From: Mycobacteriaceae bacterium
GTDB taxonomy: Bacteria; Actinomycetota; Actinomycetes; Mycobacteriales; Mycobacteriaceae
Length of the DNA stretch: 64,000 bases
Direction of reading: 5' to 3'
NCBI GenBank assembly: GCA_019749805.1
Contig: JAIEPH010000049.1
Span: forward strand, 62,001 to 126,000
Each line of letters opens with the position of its first letter. The stretch's first letter is position 1. This document shows, one piece after another, positions 50,606-57,953 of this stretch. The position numbers were made by a program, and so were the translations under genes. The notes beneath the pieces were generated by a model. The model did not search any database and was not told the origin of the DNA. It saw only the letters and a list, made by a program, of their open reading frames with translations.

Positions 50606-51202
50606 ATGTCTAGCAGCACCACAGGTGAGCGGTCAAGAGGTGGACGCACGTCGGCGACTCGCGATGCGCTTATCAAGGCGACTGCCCAAGTAATGCTCGA
50701 GGAGGGCTACGCGGCGGCGACGTCGCGGCGGGTGGCAGCCAAGGCCGGCGTCAAGCCCGCACTGGTGCACTACTACTTCCCGACCATGGACGATCTGTTT
50801 CTCGCCGTACTGCGCGACGGCGCCGAGACCAACCTCCAGCGCCAGCGCCAGGCCCTCGCCGATGACGAGCCCCTACACGCACTGTGGCGCCTGAACAGCA
50901 CCCACGGGGCACGGCTCTTCATGGAGTTCATGGGGCTGGCCAGTCACCGCAAGGAGATCAGGAGTGAGATCGCGGCCTATGCCCAGCGATTCGGCGACGT
51001 GGAGGAAGCCGCGGTCACGCTGGCGATGCGTGCCCACGGCGTCGACGTGGAGGCCTTTCCGCCGGTCGTGATGTCTATGATCGTCACCAGCCTGGCACGG
51101 ATTGTGTTGCTGGAACGCGGGCTCGGCATCACCCGAGGTCACGACGAGGCCGAAGCCTTCATCGAGCGGTATCTGGAGCGGTTCGAACTGCCCTCATTGT
51201 GA
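50606..51202 (+). CDS. TetR-family transcriptional regulator
   Basis: 198 residues. The N-terminal helix-turn-helix is typical (ATRDALIKATAQVMLEEGYAAATSRRVAAKAGVKPALVHYYFPTMDDLFLAVL) and the C-terminal half is the helical ligand-binding domain. It likely represses the divergent SDR-P450 operon and itself through the palindrome at 50573. The ligand could be a substrate or product of the P450. The TGA stop overlaps the CRP-like site at 51198. Confidence 0.9.
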   Translation: MSSSTTGERSRGGRTSATRDALIKATAQVMLEEGYAAATSRRVAAKAGVKPALVHYYFPTMDDLFLAVLRDGAETNLQRQRQALADDEPLHALWRLNSTHGARLFMEFMGLASHRKEIRSEIAAYAQRFGDVEEAAVTLAMRAHGVDVEAFPPVVMSMIVTSLARIVLLERGLGITRGHDEAEAFIERYLERFELPSL

Positions 51203-51213
51203 CGCCGGTCACA
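51198..51213. promoter_or_regulatory. CRP-like site TGTGACGCCGGTCACA
   Basis: TGTGACGCCGGTCACA is a perfect match to the CRP/Rv3676 consensus TGTGA-N6-TCACA. It overlaps the tetR stop codon and is 152 bp upstream of the mmpS start at 51365, so a promoter for mmpS-mmpL lying in between could be controlled by cAMP-CRP. Confidence 0.5.
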
Positions 51214-51364
51214 CCGCTGAGACGGTGGTGGGCAGCAGCACAAAAACTTGAGATAACCTGTGCCGGGTGAGAACTTATACGGGCTAAGTTACGCACATCT
51301 GATACAGCGACGGATACGAAACTCGAGGGCGAAATATGGGTGGCACGGGTCGGGGGCGATCGGC

Positions 51365-51793
51365 ATGATCGGCCTCGCCAAGAAAATCTGGATCCCGATT
51401 GTCATCGTGATCGTGGTGGCCGTCGCAGGGTTCACCGTCCACCGCATCCGGACCTTCTTCGGCGCTGACGGCATCATCGTCACCCCGAAAGTCTTCGCCG
51501 ACGATCCCGAGCCCTTCGACCCCAAGGTCGTCAGGTACGAGATCTTCGGTACCGGCTCATACGCCGACATCAATTATTTGGATTTGGACGCCAAACCTCA
51601 GCGCATCGACGGCGCCGGGTTGCCGTGGTCACTGACGCTGCAAACTACTGCGCCGTCGGCGGCCCCGAACATCGTCGCCCAGGGCGACGGGTCCTCGATC
51701 ACGTGCCGTATCACCGTCGATGACGAGATCAAAGACGAAAGAACTTCGAACGGCTTGAACGCACAAACCTTCTGCTTTGTTAAGTCCGCATGA
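51365..51793 (+). CDS. MmpS-family accessory membrane protein
   Basis: 142-residue protein: one N-terminal transmembrane helix (KKIWIPIVIVIVVAVAGFTV, about 6-26), then an extracytoplasmic domain of about 110 residues with two Cys (ITCRITVDDE, QTFCFVKSA) typical of MmpS proteins, which partner MmpL transporters. ATG at 51365 is the start placed at the beginning of the family pattern; an upstream frame from 51260 is possible. The stop overlaps the mmpL start by 4 bp (51790). Confidence 0.85.
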   Translation: MIGLAKKIWIPIVIVIVVAVAGFTVHRIRTFFGADGIIVTPKVFADDPEPFDPKVVRYEIFGTGSYADINYLDLDAKPQRIDGAGLPWSLTLQTTAPSAAPNIVAQGDGSSITCRITVDDEIKDERTSNGLNAQTFCFVKSA

Positions 51794-54699
51794 GTGCGCC
51801 CACGAACGAAACACCGACCGACGCGTTCCCCCGCCCCAATCACGCTGCGAGGCCGTTCATCCCCCGGATGATCCGCGCCTTCGCCATCCCGATCATCCTG
51901 GGCTGGATCGCCGTGATCGCCGTGCTGAATGTGGTCGTGCCGCAGCTGGAAACTGTCGGCCAAATGCGAGCGATCTCGATGAGCCCGGATTCCGCGCCGT
52001 CGATGATCGCGATGAAGCGCGTCGGGTCGGTGTTCGAGGAGTTCAACTCCGACAGCTCGGCGATGATCGTGCTGGAGGGCGACAAGCCCCTCGGCGAGGA
52101 CACGCGCGCCTTCTACGGCGAGATGGTCAAGAAGCTCGAAGCCGACACGAAGCACGTGCAGAGCGTTCAGGACTTCTGGAGCGATCCGCTGACCGCCGCC
52201 GGTGCGCAGAGCAACGACGGCATGGCCGCCTACGTCCAGGTCTACCTCGCGGGTAACCAGGGCGAGGCGCTGGCCAACGAGTCGGTCGAGGCCGTGCAGA
52301 ACATCGTCGACGGCATGCAGCCACCACCGGGCGTCAAGGCGTTCGTCACCGGTCCGGCCGCGCTGGCCGCCGACCAGCACATCGCCGGCGACCGCAGCAT
52401 GCGCATGATCGAGGCCGTCACGTTCACGGTCATCATCGTGATGCTGTTGCTTGTCTACCGATCAATCGTCACCGTGCTCTTGACGCTGGTCATGGTGGTG
52501 CTGCAGCTGTCGGCTGCTCGCGGTGTGGTGGCCTTCCTCGGTTACCACGAGATCATCGGGCTCTCGACCTTCGCGACCAACCTGCTGGTGACGCTGGCAA
52601 TAGCCGCCGGTACCGACTATGCGATCTTCCTGATAGGCCGATATCAGGAGGCGCGTGCGGCCGGCGAGGACAAAGAGCAGGCCTTCTACACGATGTACCA
52701 CGGCACGGCCCACGTGGTGCTGGGCTCCGGCATGACCATCGCCGGCGCCACCTTCTGTCTGAGCTTCACCAGGCTGCCGTACTTCCAGTCGCTCGGTGTG
52801 CCGCTGGCGATCGGTATGACGGTCGGGGTCCTGGCCGCACTGACGCTCAGCGCCGCGATCATCACCGTGGCGGGCCGGTTCGGCAAGACGCTCGATCCCA
52901 AGCGCGCGCTGAGGGTGCGCGGGTGGCGCAAGATCGGCGCTGCCGTCGTGCGGTGGCCCGGTCCGATCCTCGTGGCGACGATCGCCCTGTCACTGATCGG
53001 CCTGTTGACCCTGCCCGGGTACCGCACCAACTACAACGACCGCAATTACCTGCCTGCGGACCTGCCCGCGAACGAGGGTTACGCGGCGGCGGACCGGCAC
53101 TTCTCGCAGGCCCGGATGAACCCCGAGCTGCTGATGATCGAGAGCGATCACGATCTGCGCAATTCGGCCGACTTCCTCGTGATCGACAAGATCGCCAAGG
53201 CGGTGTTCCGGGTACCTGGCATTTCACGCGTTCAGGCGATCACCCGGCCCGACGGTAAGCCGATCGAACACACGTCGATCCCGTTCCAGATCAGCATGCA
53301 GGGCACCACCCAGCAGATGAACCAGAAGTACCTTCAGGACCGCATGGCGGACATGCTCGTCCAGGCCGATGAAATGAATAAGACGATCGCGACGATGGAG
53401 AGGATGTCCGCCCTCACCAAGGAGATGGCGGCAACGACACACTCCATGGTGACGAAGATGAAGAGCATGACTGTCGATGTGGCCGAACTGCGGGACAACA
53501 TCGCGAATTTTGACGACTTCTTCCGGCCGCTTCGCAATTACTTCTACTGGGAGCCGAAGTGCTTCAACATCCCGATATGTTGGGCGCTGCGGTCGATCTT
53601 CGACACCCTTGACGGCATCGACACGATGACCAAGGACATCCAAGAGCTGATCCCCGATATGGAGCGCCTGGATCAGTTGATGCCGCAGATGGTCACGTTG
53701 ATGCCGCCGATGATCGACACGATGAAGACCATGCGCAGCATGATGCTGACGATGTATGCCACGCAGAAGGGCATGCAGGATCAGATGGCGGCGATGCAGG
53801 ACAACTCGTCGGCGATGGGCGAGGCATTCGACGCCTCGATGAACGACGACTCGTTCTATCTACCGCCGGAGGTCTTCGACAACGCCGAATTCAAGAAGGG
53901 CATGGAGAACTTCATCTCCCCCGACGGCAAGTCGGTGCGGTTCATCATCGCCCACGACGGCGATCCGATGACGCCGGAAGGCATCGAGCGGATCGATGCG
54001 ATCAAACAAGCAGCCAAGGAGGCCATCAAGGGCACTCCGTTGGAGGGGTCGACGGTCTACCTGGCCGGCACCGCGGCGGTCTTCAAGGACATGTCCGACG
54101 GCAGCCTGTTCGACCTGATGATCGCGGCGATCGCGTCGCTCGGCCTGATCTTCGTGATCATGTTGATCATCACCAGAAGCGTGGTCGCGGCCGCAGTCAT
54201 CGTCGGCACGGTGGTGATCTCGTTGGGCGCCTCGTTCGGGCTCTCGGTGCTGATCTGGCAGCACTTGATCGGCATCGAACTGCACTGGATGGTGCTGGCG
54301 ATGTCGGTGATCATCCTGTTGGCGGTCGGCGCCGACTACAACTTGCTGCTGGTGTCCAGGCTCAAAGAAGAGCTGCATGCCGGCATCAACACCGGCATCA
54401 TCCGGGCGATGGGCGGCAGTGGATCGGTCGTCACGTCGGCCGGTCTGGTGTTTGCCTTCACCATGATGTCAATGGCTGTCAGCGAACTCACAGTCATCGG
54501 ACAAGTCGGAACCACCATCGGACTGGGCCTATTGTTCGATACCCTAGTGATCCGGTCGTTCATGACACCGTCCATCGCAGCATTGATGGGCAAGTGGTTC
54601 TGGTGGCCACAACGAGTGCGAGCACGACCGGTGCCGTCGCCGTGGCCCAAACCGCCGCAGCAGATGGCACAGGTAGGCCCGGAGGGAGGACAGCAGTGA
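51790..54699 (+). CDS. MmpL-family RND transporter, MmpL4/5-like
   Basis: 969-residue RND protein with about 11-12 membrane helices: TM1 at about 30-50, then a periplasmic loop to about 205, TM2-6 (about 210-375), a second loop with Met/Gln-rich heptads (QKYLQDRMADMLVQADEMNK and later ELIPDMERLDQLMPQMVTLM), and the last helices after about 775. The proton-relay Asp-Tyr pairs stand in GTDYAIF and GADYNLL. The coiled-coil insertion is characteristic of the MmpL4/5 group. It exports a lipid or siderophore-like molecule; the cargo is unknown. Coupled to mmpS by an ATGA overlap. Confidence 0.93.
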   Translation: MSAPTNETPTDAFPRPNHAARPFIPRMIRAFAIPIILGWIAVIAVLNVVVPQLETVGQMRAISMSPDSAPSMIAMKRVGSVFEEFNSDSSAMIVLEGDKPLGEDTRAFYGEMVKKLEADTKHVQSVQDFWSDPLTAAGAQSNDGMAAYVQVYLAGNQGEALANESVEAVQNIVDGMQPPPGVKAFVTGPAALAADQHIAGDRSMRMIEAVTFTVIIVMLLLVYRSIVTVLLTLVMVVLQLSAARGVVAFLGYHEIIGLSTFATNLLVTLAIAAGTDYAIFLIGRYQEARAAGEDKEQAFYTMYHGTAHVVLGSGMTIAGATFCLSFTRLPYFQSLGVPLAIGMTVGVLAALTLSAAIITVAGRFGKTLDPKRALRVRGWRKIGAAVVRWPGPILVATIALSLIGLLTLPGYRTNYNDRNYLPADLPANEGYAAADRHFSQARMNPELLMIESDHDLRNSADFLVIDKIAKAVFRVPGISRVQAITRPDGKPIEHTSIPFQISMQGTTQQMNQKYLQDRMADMLVQADEMNKTIATMERMSALTKEMAATTHSMVTKMKSMTVDVAELRDNIANFDDFFRPLRNYFYWEPKCFNIPICWALRSIFDTLDGIDTMTKDIQELIPDMERLDQLMPQMVTLMPPMIDTMKTMRSMMLTMYATQKGMQDQMAAMQDNSSAMGEAFDASMNDDSFYLPPEVFDNAEFKKGMENFISPDGKSVRFIIAHDGDPMTPEGIERIDAIKQAAKEAIKGTPLEGSTVYLAGTAAVFKDMSDGSLFDLMIAAIASLGLIFVIMLIITRSVVAAAVIVGTVVISLGASFGLSVLIWQHLIGIELHWMVLAMSVIILLAVGADYNLLLVSRLKEELHAGINTGIIRAMGGSGSVVTSAGLVFAFTMMSMAVSELTVIGQVGTTIGLGLLFDTLVIRSFMTPSIAALMGKWFWWPQRVRARPVPSPWPKPPQQMAQVGPEGGQQ

Positions 54700-55019
54700 A
54701 GCGTTTATTAGCCGGAATCGGTGCCGTCGCAGCAGCATTGGTGCTCGCGGCGCCCGCGCACGCCGACGTGGACACCGATTTCACCAACGAGCTGCACATC
54801 TACGGCATCTACGGGCAGAAGGACTACAACGCCTGGATCGCCAAGATCACCTGCAAGAGGTTGAACAGGGGCCTGGACACCACGGCGGCTCAGTCAGCGA
54901 AATTCGTCCACGATCAGTTGGTGAAGGACTCCACCACTGAGCAAGCATGGCAGTTCCTTGGAGCTGGTTTGCGCCTCTACTGCCCCGACAAGCTGCCTCT
55001 GCTCCAAGCCGGGCAATAG
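54696..55019 (+). CDS. Secreted DUF732-like protein
   Basis: 107 residues from a GTG (VKRLLAGIGAVAAALVLAA), with signal peptide cleavage near AHADVD. The mature part has DUF732 traits: FTNELHIYGIYGQKDYNAWIAKITCKRLNRGLDTT, then a helix and YCPDKLP, with two Cys. Likely exported with the MmpL locus; function unknown. The start overlaps the mmpL stop by 4 bp and GGAGGGAGGA lies before it, so translational coupling is strong. Confidence 0.82.
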   Translation: MKRLLAGIGAVAAALVLAAPAHADVDTDFTNELHIYGIYGQKDYNAWIAKITCKRLNRGLDTTAAQSAKFVHDQLVKDSTTEQAWQFLGAGLRLYCPDKLPLLQAGQ

Positions 55020-55032
55020 CGAGGAGAACGAA

Positions 55033-55473
55033 GTGTTACGCAAAGCGAGCGTTGCGGCTGCCGCCCTGAGCTGTGCGGCCATGATCTTTCCGGGCGTCGC
55101 CTCGGCGGATGCGACGGACGAGTATCCGATCCCGAGCCGAATCATGAAGACGCCCTGCACCGTCGACCAGTACATGGCGGCCGCGCGAGACACCGATCCG
55201 GTGTACTACGAGCGCTACATGATCGACTACAAGAACCGACCGGTAGACGTTCAGACCGGTGCCCGCAACCGGATCTACTGGTTCTTCTCGCTGGATTACG
55301 CAGGCCGTCGGCAGTATTCGGAGAACACCGCGACGAACGTTTACTACGAGTTCATGGCAACTCGCTGGGGTAACTGGGCCAAGTTGTTCTTCAACAACAA
55401 AGGCGTCGTCGCCCACGCCACCGAAGTCTGCATGAACTACCCACCCAGCGACCCGACCGTCTGGACCTGGTAG
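55033..55473 (+). CDS. Exported protein, possibly DUF5078-like
   Basis: 146 residues from a GTG (VLRKASVAAAALSCAAMIFPGVASAD), with a signal peptide cleaved near residue 26. The mature part has CTVDQYMAAARDTDPVYYERYMIDYKNRP, then YWFFSLDYAGRRQYSENTATNVYYEFMATRWGNWAKLFFNNKG, and VCMNYPPSDP, with two Cys. The pattern is that of a mycobacterial exported family I recall as DUF5078, with low certainty. It follows the DUF732-like gene with GAGGAG in the gap. Function unknown; association with MmpL export is inferred from position. Confidence 0.78.
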   Translation: MLRKASVAAAALSCAAMIFPGVASADATDEYPIPSRIMKTPCTVDQYMAAARDTDPVYYERYMIDYKNRPVDVQTGARNRIYWFFSLDYAGRRQYSENTATNVYYEFMATRWGNWAKLFFNNKGVVAHATEVCMNYPPSDPTVWTW

Positions 55474-55507
55474 CCGGTTTCGATCAAGGCACGTCCAGCA
55501 CCGTGCT

Positions 55508-56782
55508 CTACGGTGTCGGTGTAGGCGTGGCCTCGGCTACCGGCGCCTCCGCGGCAAGTAGCGGGCCCGCCCCGGGTAAATGCGGCGTGCCTTCGGCCGG
55601 AAGGTGTGGAATCTCGGTCGGCACGTTTGCTCCCTCGACGGGCGCAGGCACGTTTGCTCCCTCGGCAGGCGCAGGCACGTTTGCTCCCTCGGCAGGCGCA
55701 GGCAGACTTGCTCCGTCGGCAAGCTCTTCCGCGGCTGGCTCCTGGGGCAGGTCCGTGGCCGGCGTCTCGGTTGGCACCGCGGCGGCTGGCATCTCCGGAT
55801 CGGCTAGCGGTTCGAGCGACGCCTCCGGCGTGGTCACCTCGGTGACGGGAGGCGACGGCGCGCTGGAGGGAAGCGCCGGCGCGGGTTGCACCATCGGCGC
55901 AGCGACTTCATCCGCCGGTGGTGCCGCCGGTGAGGGCGGAACGGCTTGGCTGCTCATCGAGGTCTCCGACGAAACGGGCAGATCCTGCGGCGGGGACACA
56001 AGCTGACTGTGGAGCATGGGGCCCACACCCAACAGCACAAGGATGCCCACACACGCCGCAAGGGCGGCCGCATTTTCCTTCAGGGTCGCGCGCTGCTCGC
56101 CCGACCGAACCGCGACCGCTTTGGCGTTCGACCTCACCATCAGCGCAGCACCCCGCGCGAGGATCAACTGTGCTTCCCTCGATGCCGTGACCGACATGTC
56201 CAGCGCTGCGCCGAGCCGTCCCGACATCAGTCCGATTTCTCCGCGCGACCCGATGAGGAACAGATGCTCGGGGTCGACATTGTTGGTTTCGAATTCGTCT
56301 TTGAGCCACCGGGCCAGACCGTCGTCGCTTTCCCGCATATAGGTTGCGGAAATGTGAGCTCCGCCGTGGCCGACAGACAGCAATGTGACGGCCAACGACT
56401 CGATCACACACACCGCCGCCCTCTCGAATCCGAGACTAGCGCCGAATACTTGCGCCCACCTTGAGGCGGCCTCCGAAAGACGGACGGATACCACCTTTTC
56501 GAAACCCAGGTCGGGCAACGAAGTCAGCAGCGTATTCGCTGCGGTGGCGGCGTCGGCGGTCCACGTGAGGCCGATCGACTTCAGTTCATCGCCGCCCGTC
56601 GCTGCGATCGTCTGTATCGCCTGGATAGCGGTTAGGCACTTGGAGGTGTCACCGTTCTCGACCGAACCGAGCGAAACGTCGAAGATGCCGTGATCGAGCG
56701 TGGCCGCGTCGACGCCGGGCCCGTCGAGCAGCACCCAGCCGACGCTGTTCGTTGTCACGGACAGTCCTAGTACCGTCTTCAC
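55508..56782 (-). CDS. DUF7159-like membrane protein with Pro/Ala-rich repeats
   Basis: 424 residues. The N-terminal 230 residues resemble an actin/Hsp70-like ATPase fold without its key motifs (MKTVLGLSVTTNSVGWVLLDGPG start), a family I recall as mycobacterial DUF7159. One transmembrane helix (NAAALAACVGILVLLGVGPML, about 238-258) leads to a long Pro/Ala/Glu-rich tail, with three near-perfect repeats of PAEGANVPA and a fourth degraded copy. The N-terminus is probably cytoplasmic and the tail outside. It converges on the exported genes and is divergent from the cutinase. Function unknown. Confidence 0.78.
   Translation of the reverse strand: MKTVLGLSVTTNSVGWVLLDGPGVDAATLDHGIFDVSLGSVENGDTSKCLTAIQAIQTIAATGGDELKSIGLTWTADAATAANTLLTSLPDLGFEKVVSVRLSEAASRWAQVFGASLGFERAAVCVIESLAVTLLSVGHGGAHISATYMRESDDGLARWLKDEFETNNVDPEHLFLIGSRGEIGLMSGRLGAALDMSVTASREAQLILARGAALMVRSNAKAVAVRSGEQRATLKENAAALAACVGILVLLGVGPMLHSQLVSPPQDLPVSSETSMSSQAVPPSPAAPPADEVAAPMVQPAPALPSSAPSPPVTEVTTPEASLEPLADPEMPAAAVPTETPATDLPQEPAAEELADGASLPAPAEGANVPAPAEGANVPAPVEGANVPTEIPHLPAEGTPHLPGAGPLLAAEAPVAEATPTPTP
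55620..55727. repeat. 27-bp tandem repeats encoding PAEGANVPA
   Basis: Three 27-bp units at 55620-55646, 55647-55673 and 55674-55700 (starting GGCACGTTTGCTCCCTCG) are near-identical, with a fourth diverged copy from 55701. They encode the 9-residue repeat in the tail of the DUF7159-like protein. Copy number is likely to vary between strains. Confidence 0.8.
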
Positions 56783-57178
56783 GCTTAACCACCACCTTCG
56801 TTGGCGCAGTCATTCGACCGATGCCCAGGTGCCGCGCCCCGCGCGAAGACCACTAGGCAGTATTTGCTTGTTCCAACCTGACGCCGTCAATGCGACGTGC
56901 GATAACTCACACGCTAGGACAAATATCGCCGTACCGCGCGATGTATTACCAGTTCACTCGATCCGAAGATGGCCGCGCCCACCGAACAGGCGTCCCTCTG
57001 ACCCCGAAAAGCCCATTCAAGATCACCCACCACTACGGTCCCGGCAGTCACGCGAATGCTCATACGTAACGGGCCGAAGTTTGCTACAAGGCTTCGTGTC
57101 GACGCGCCGCGTCAGTGGTGTGCGATTGGCTCTCCAATGCCGATGTGACATCTCGAGGCCGAAGAGCGAAGTAAATGT
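56783..57178. other. 396-bp intergenic gap, no gene found
   Basis: The gap lies between the divergent DUF7159-like gene and the cutinase gene. I find no RNA gene and no convincing hairpin or operator in it; short AT-rich bits such as ACAAATATCG could serve as -10 elements. It most likely holds the two divergent promoters. Confidence 0.5.
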
Positions 57179-57814
57179 ATGACGACCATAATGCGCATTT
57201 TCGGGCTTCTTGGGCTGACAGCAACCGCTCTGCCAATCGCACTGACCACCACTCCATCCGCCGAAGCGGCGCCATGTCCCGACGTTGAAGTCGTGTTCGC
57301 GCGCGGCACCACCGAACCGCCCGGCGTCGGCGGTATTGGACAGGCATTCGTCGACTCGCTGCGGTCACAACTCGGCGGACGCTCGGTCGGGGTTTACGCG
57401 GTCAACTATCCGGCCAGTCGGGATTTCCGCCGCAGCACGCCCGCAGGCCGCGACGACGTGAGCGCTCATGTGCAGTCGATGGCCGCGACGTGCCCGAACA
57501 CCCGGATGGTGCTCGGCGGCTACTCCCAGGGGGCCGCGGTCGTCGACCTGGCAACCGCCGCGATGCCACCGACCGTCGCCGACAACGTCGCCGCGGCTGC
57601 GATCTTCGGCGGTCCGAGGAGCAGCTTCGCCGATTCGCTGTCGCCCGGTCCGCTACCCGGCGTTGCGCCGCTCTACGCCGGGAAGACCGTGGAGATGTGC
57701 GTGCCGAACGACCCGATTTGTTCCGAAGGCGGACGGGATTGGGGCGCGCATGGCGCCTACGTCCGGTCGGGAATGGTCGATCAGGCGGCTTCGTTCGCTG
57801 TGGGGCTGCTGTGA
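57179..57814 (+). CDS. Secreted cutinase (Culp-type)
   Basis: 211 residues. Signal peptide (MTTIMRIFGLLGLTATALPIALTTTPSAEAA, cut near residue 31); mature protein with cutinase blocks: VVFARGTTEPPGVGGIG, nucleophile Ser in GGYSQGAAVVD, Asp in CVPNDPICS, His in WGAHGAYVRSG; disulfide cysteines flank. It hydrolyses short- or long-chain esters outside the cell. ATG at 57179; an internal ATG at 57191 is an alternative. It sits between the mmpL loci, suggesting a role on the exported lipid, an inference. Confidence 0.9.
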   Translation: MTTIMRIFGLLGLTATALPIALTTTPSAEAAPCPDVEVVFARGTTEPPGVGGIGQAFVDSLRSQLGGRSVGVYAVNYPASRDFRRSTPAGRDDVSAHVQSMAATCPNTRMVLGGYSQGAAVVDLATAAMPPTVADNVAAAAIFGGPRSSFADSLSPGPLPGVAPLYAGKTVEMCVPNDPICSEGGRDWGAHGAYVRSGMVDQAASFAVGLL

Positions 57815-57953
57815 GTGGCCGCTAGCGGGCCTGATCTGGTAGGAACTAAGGCAAGCTTAACAATTCAGGGAGGGAGCTCCGCGAGGTGCCCAACTGTGTT
57901 CAGGCTGGGCTCAATAGCAGCGGAAGCACCCCGTCGCGCCCGACGACACTCCG

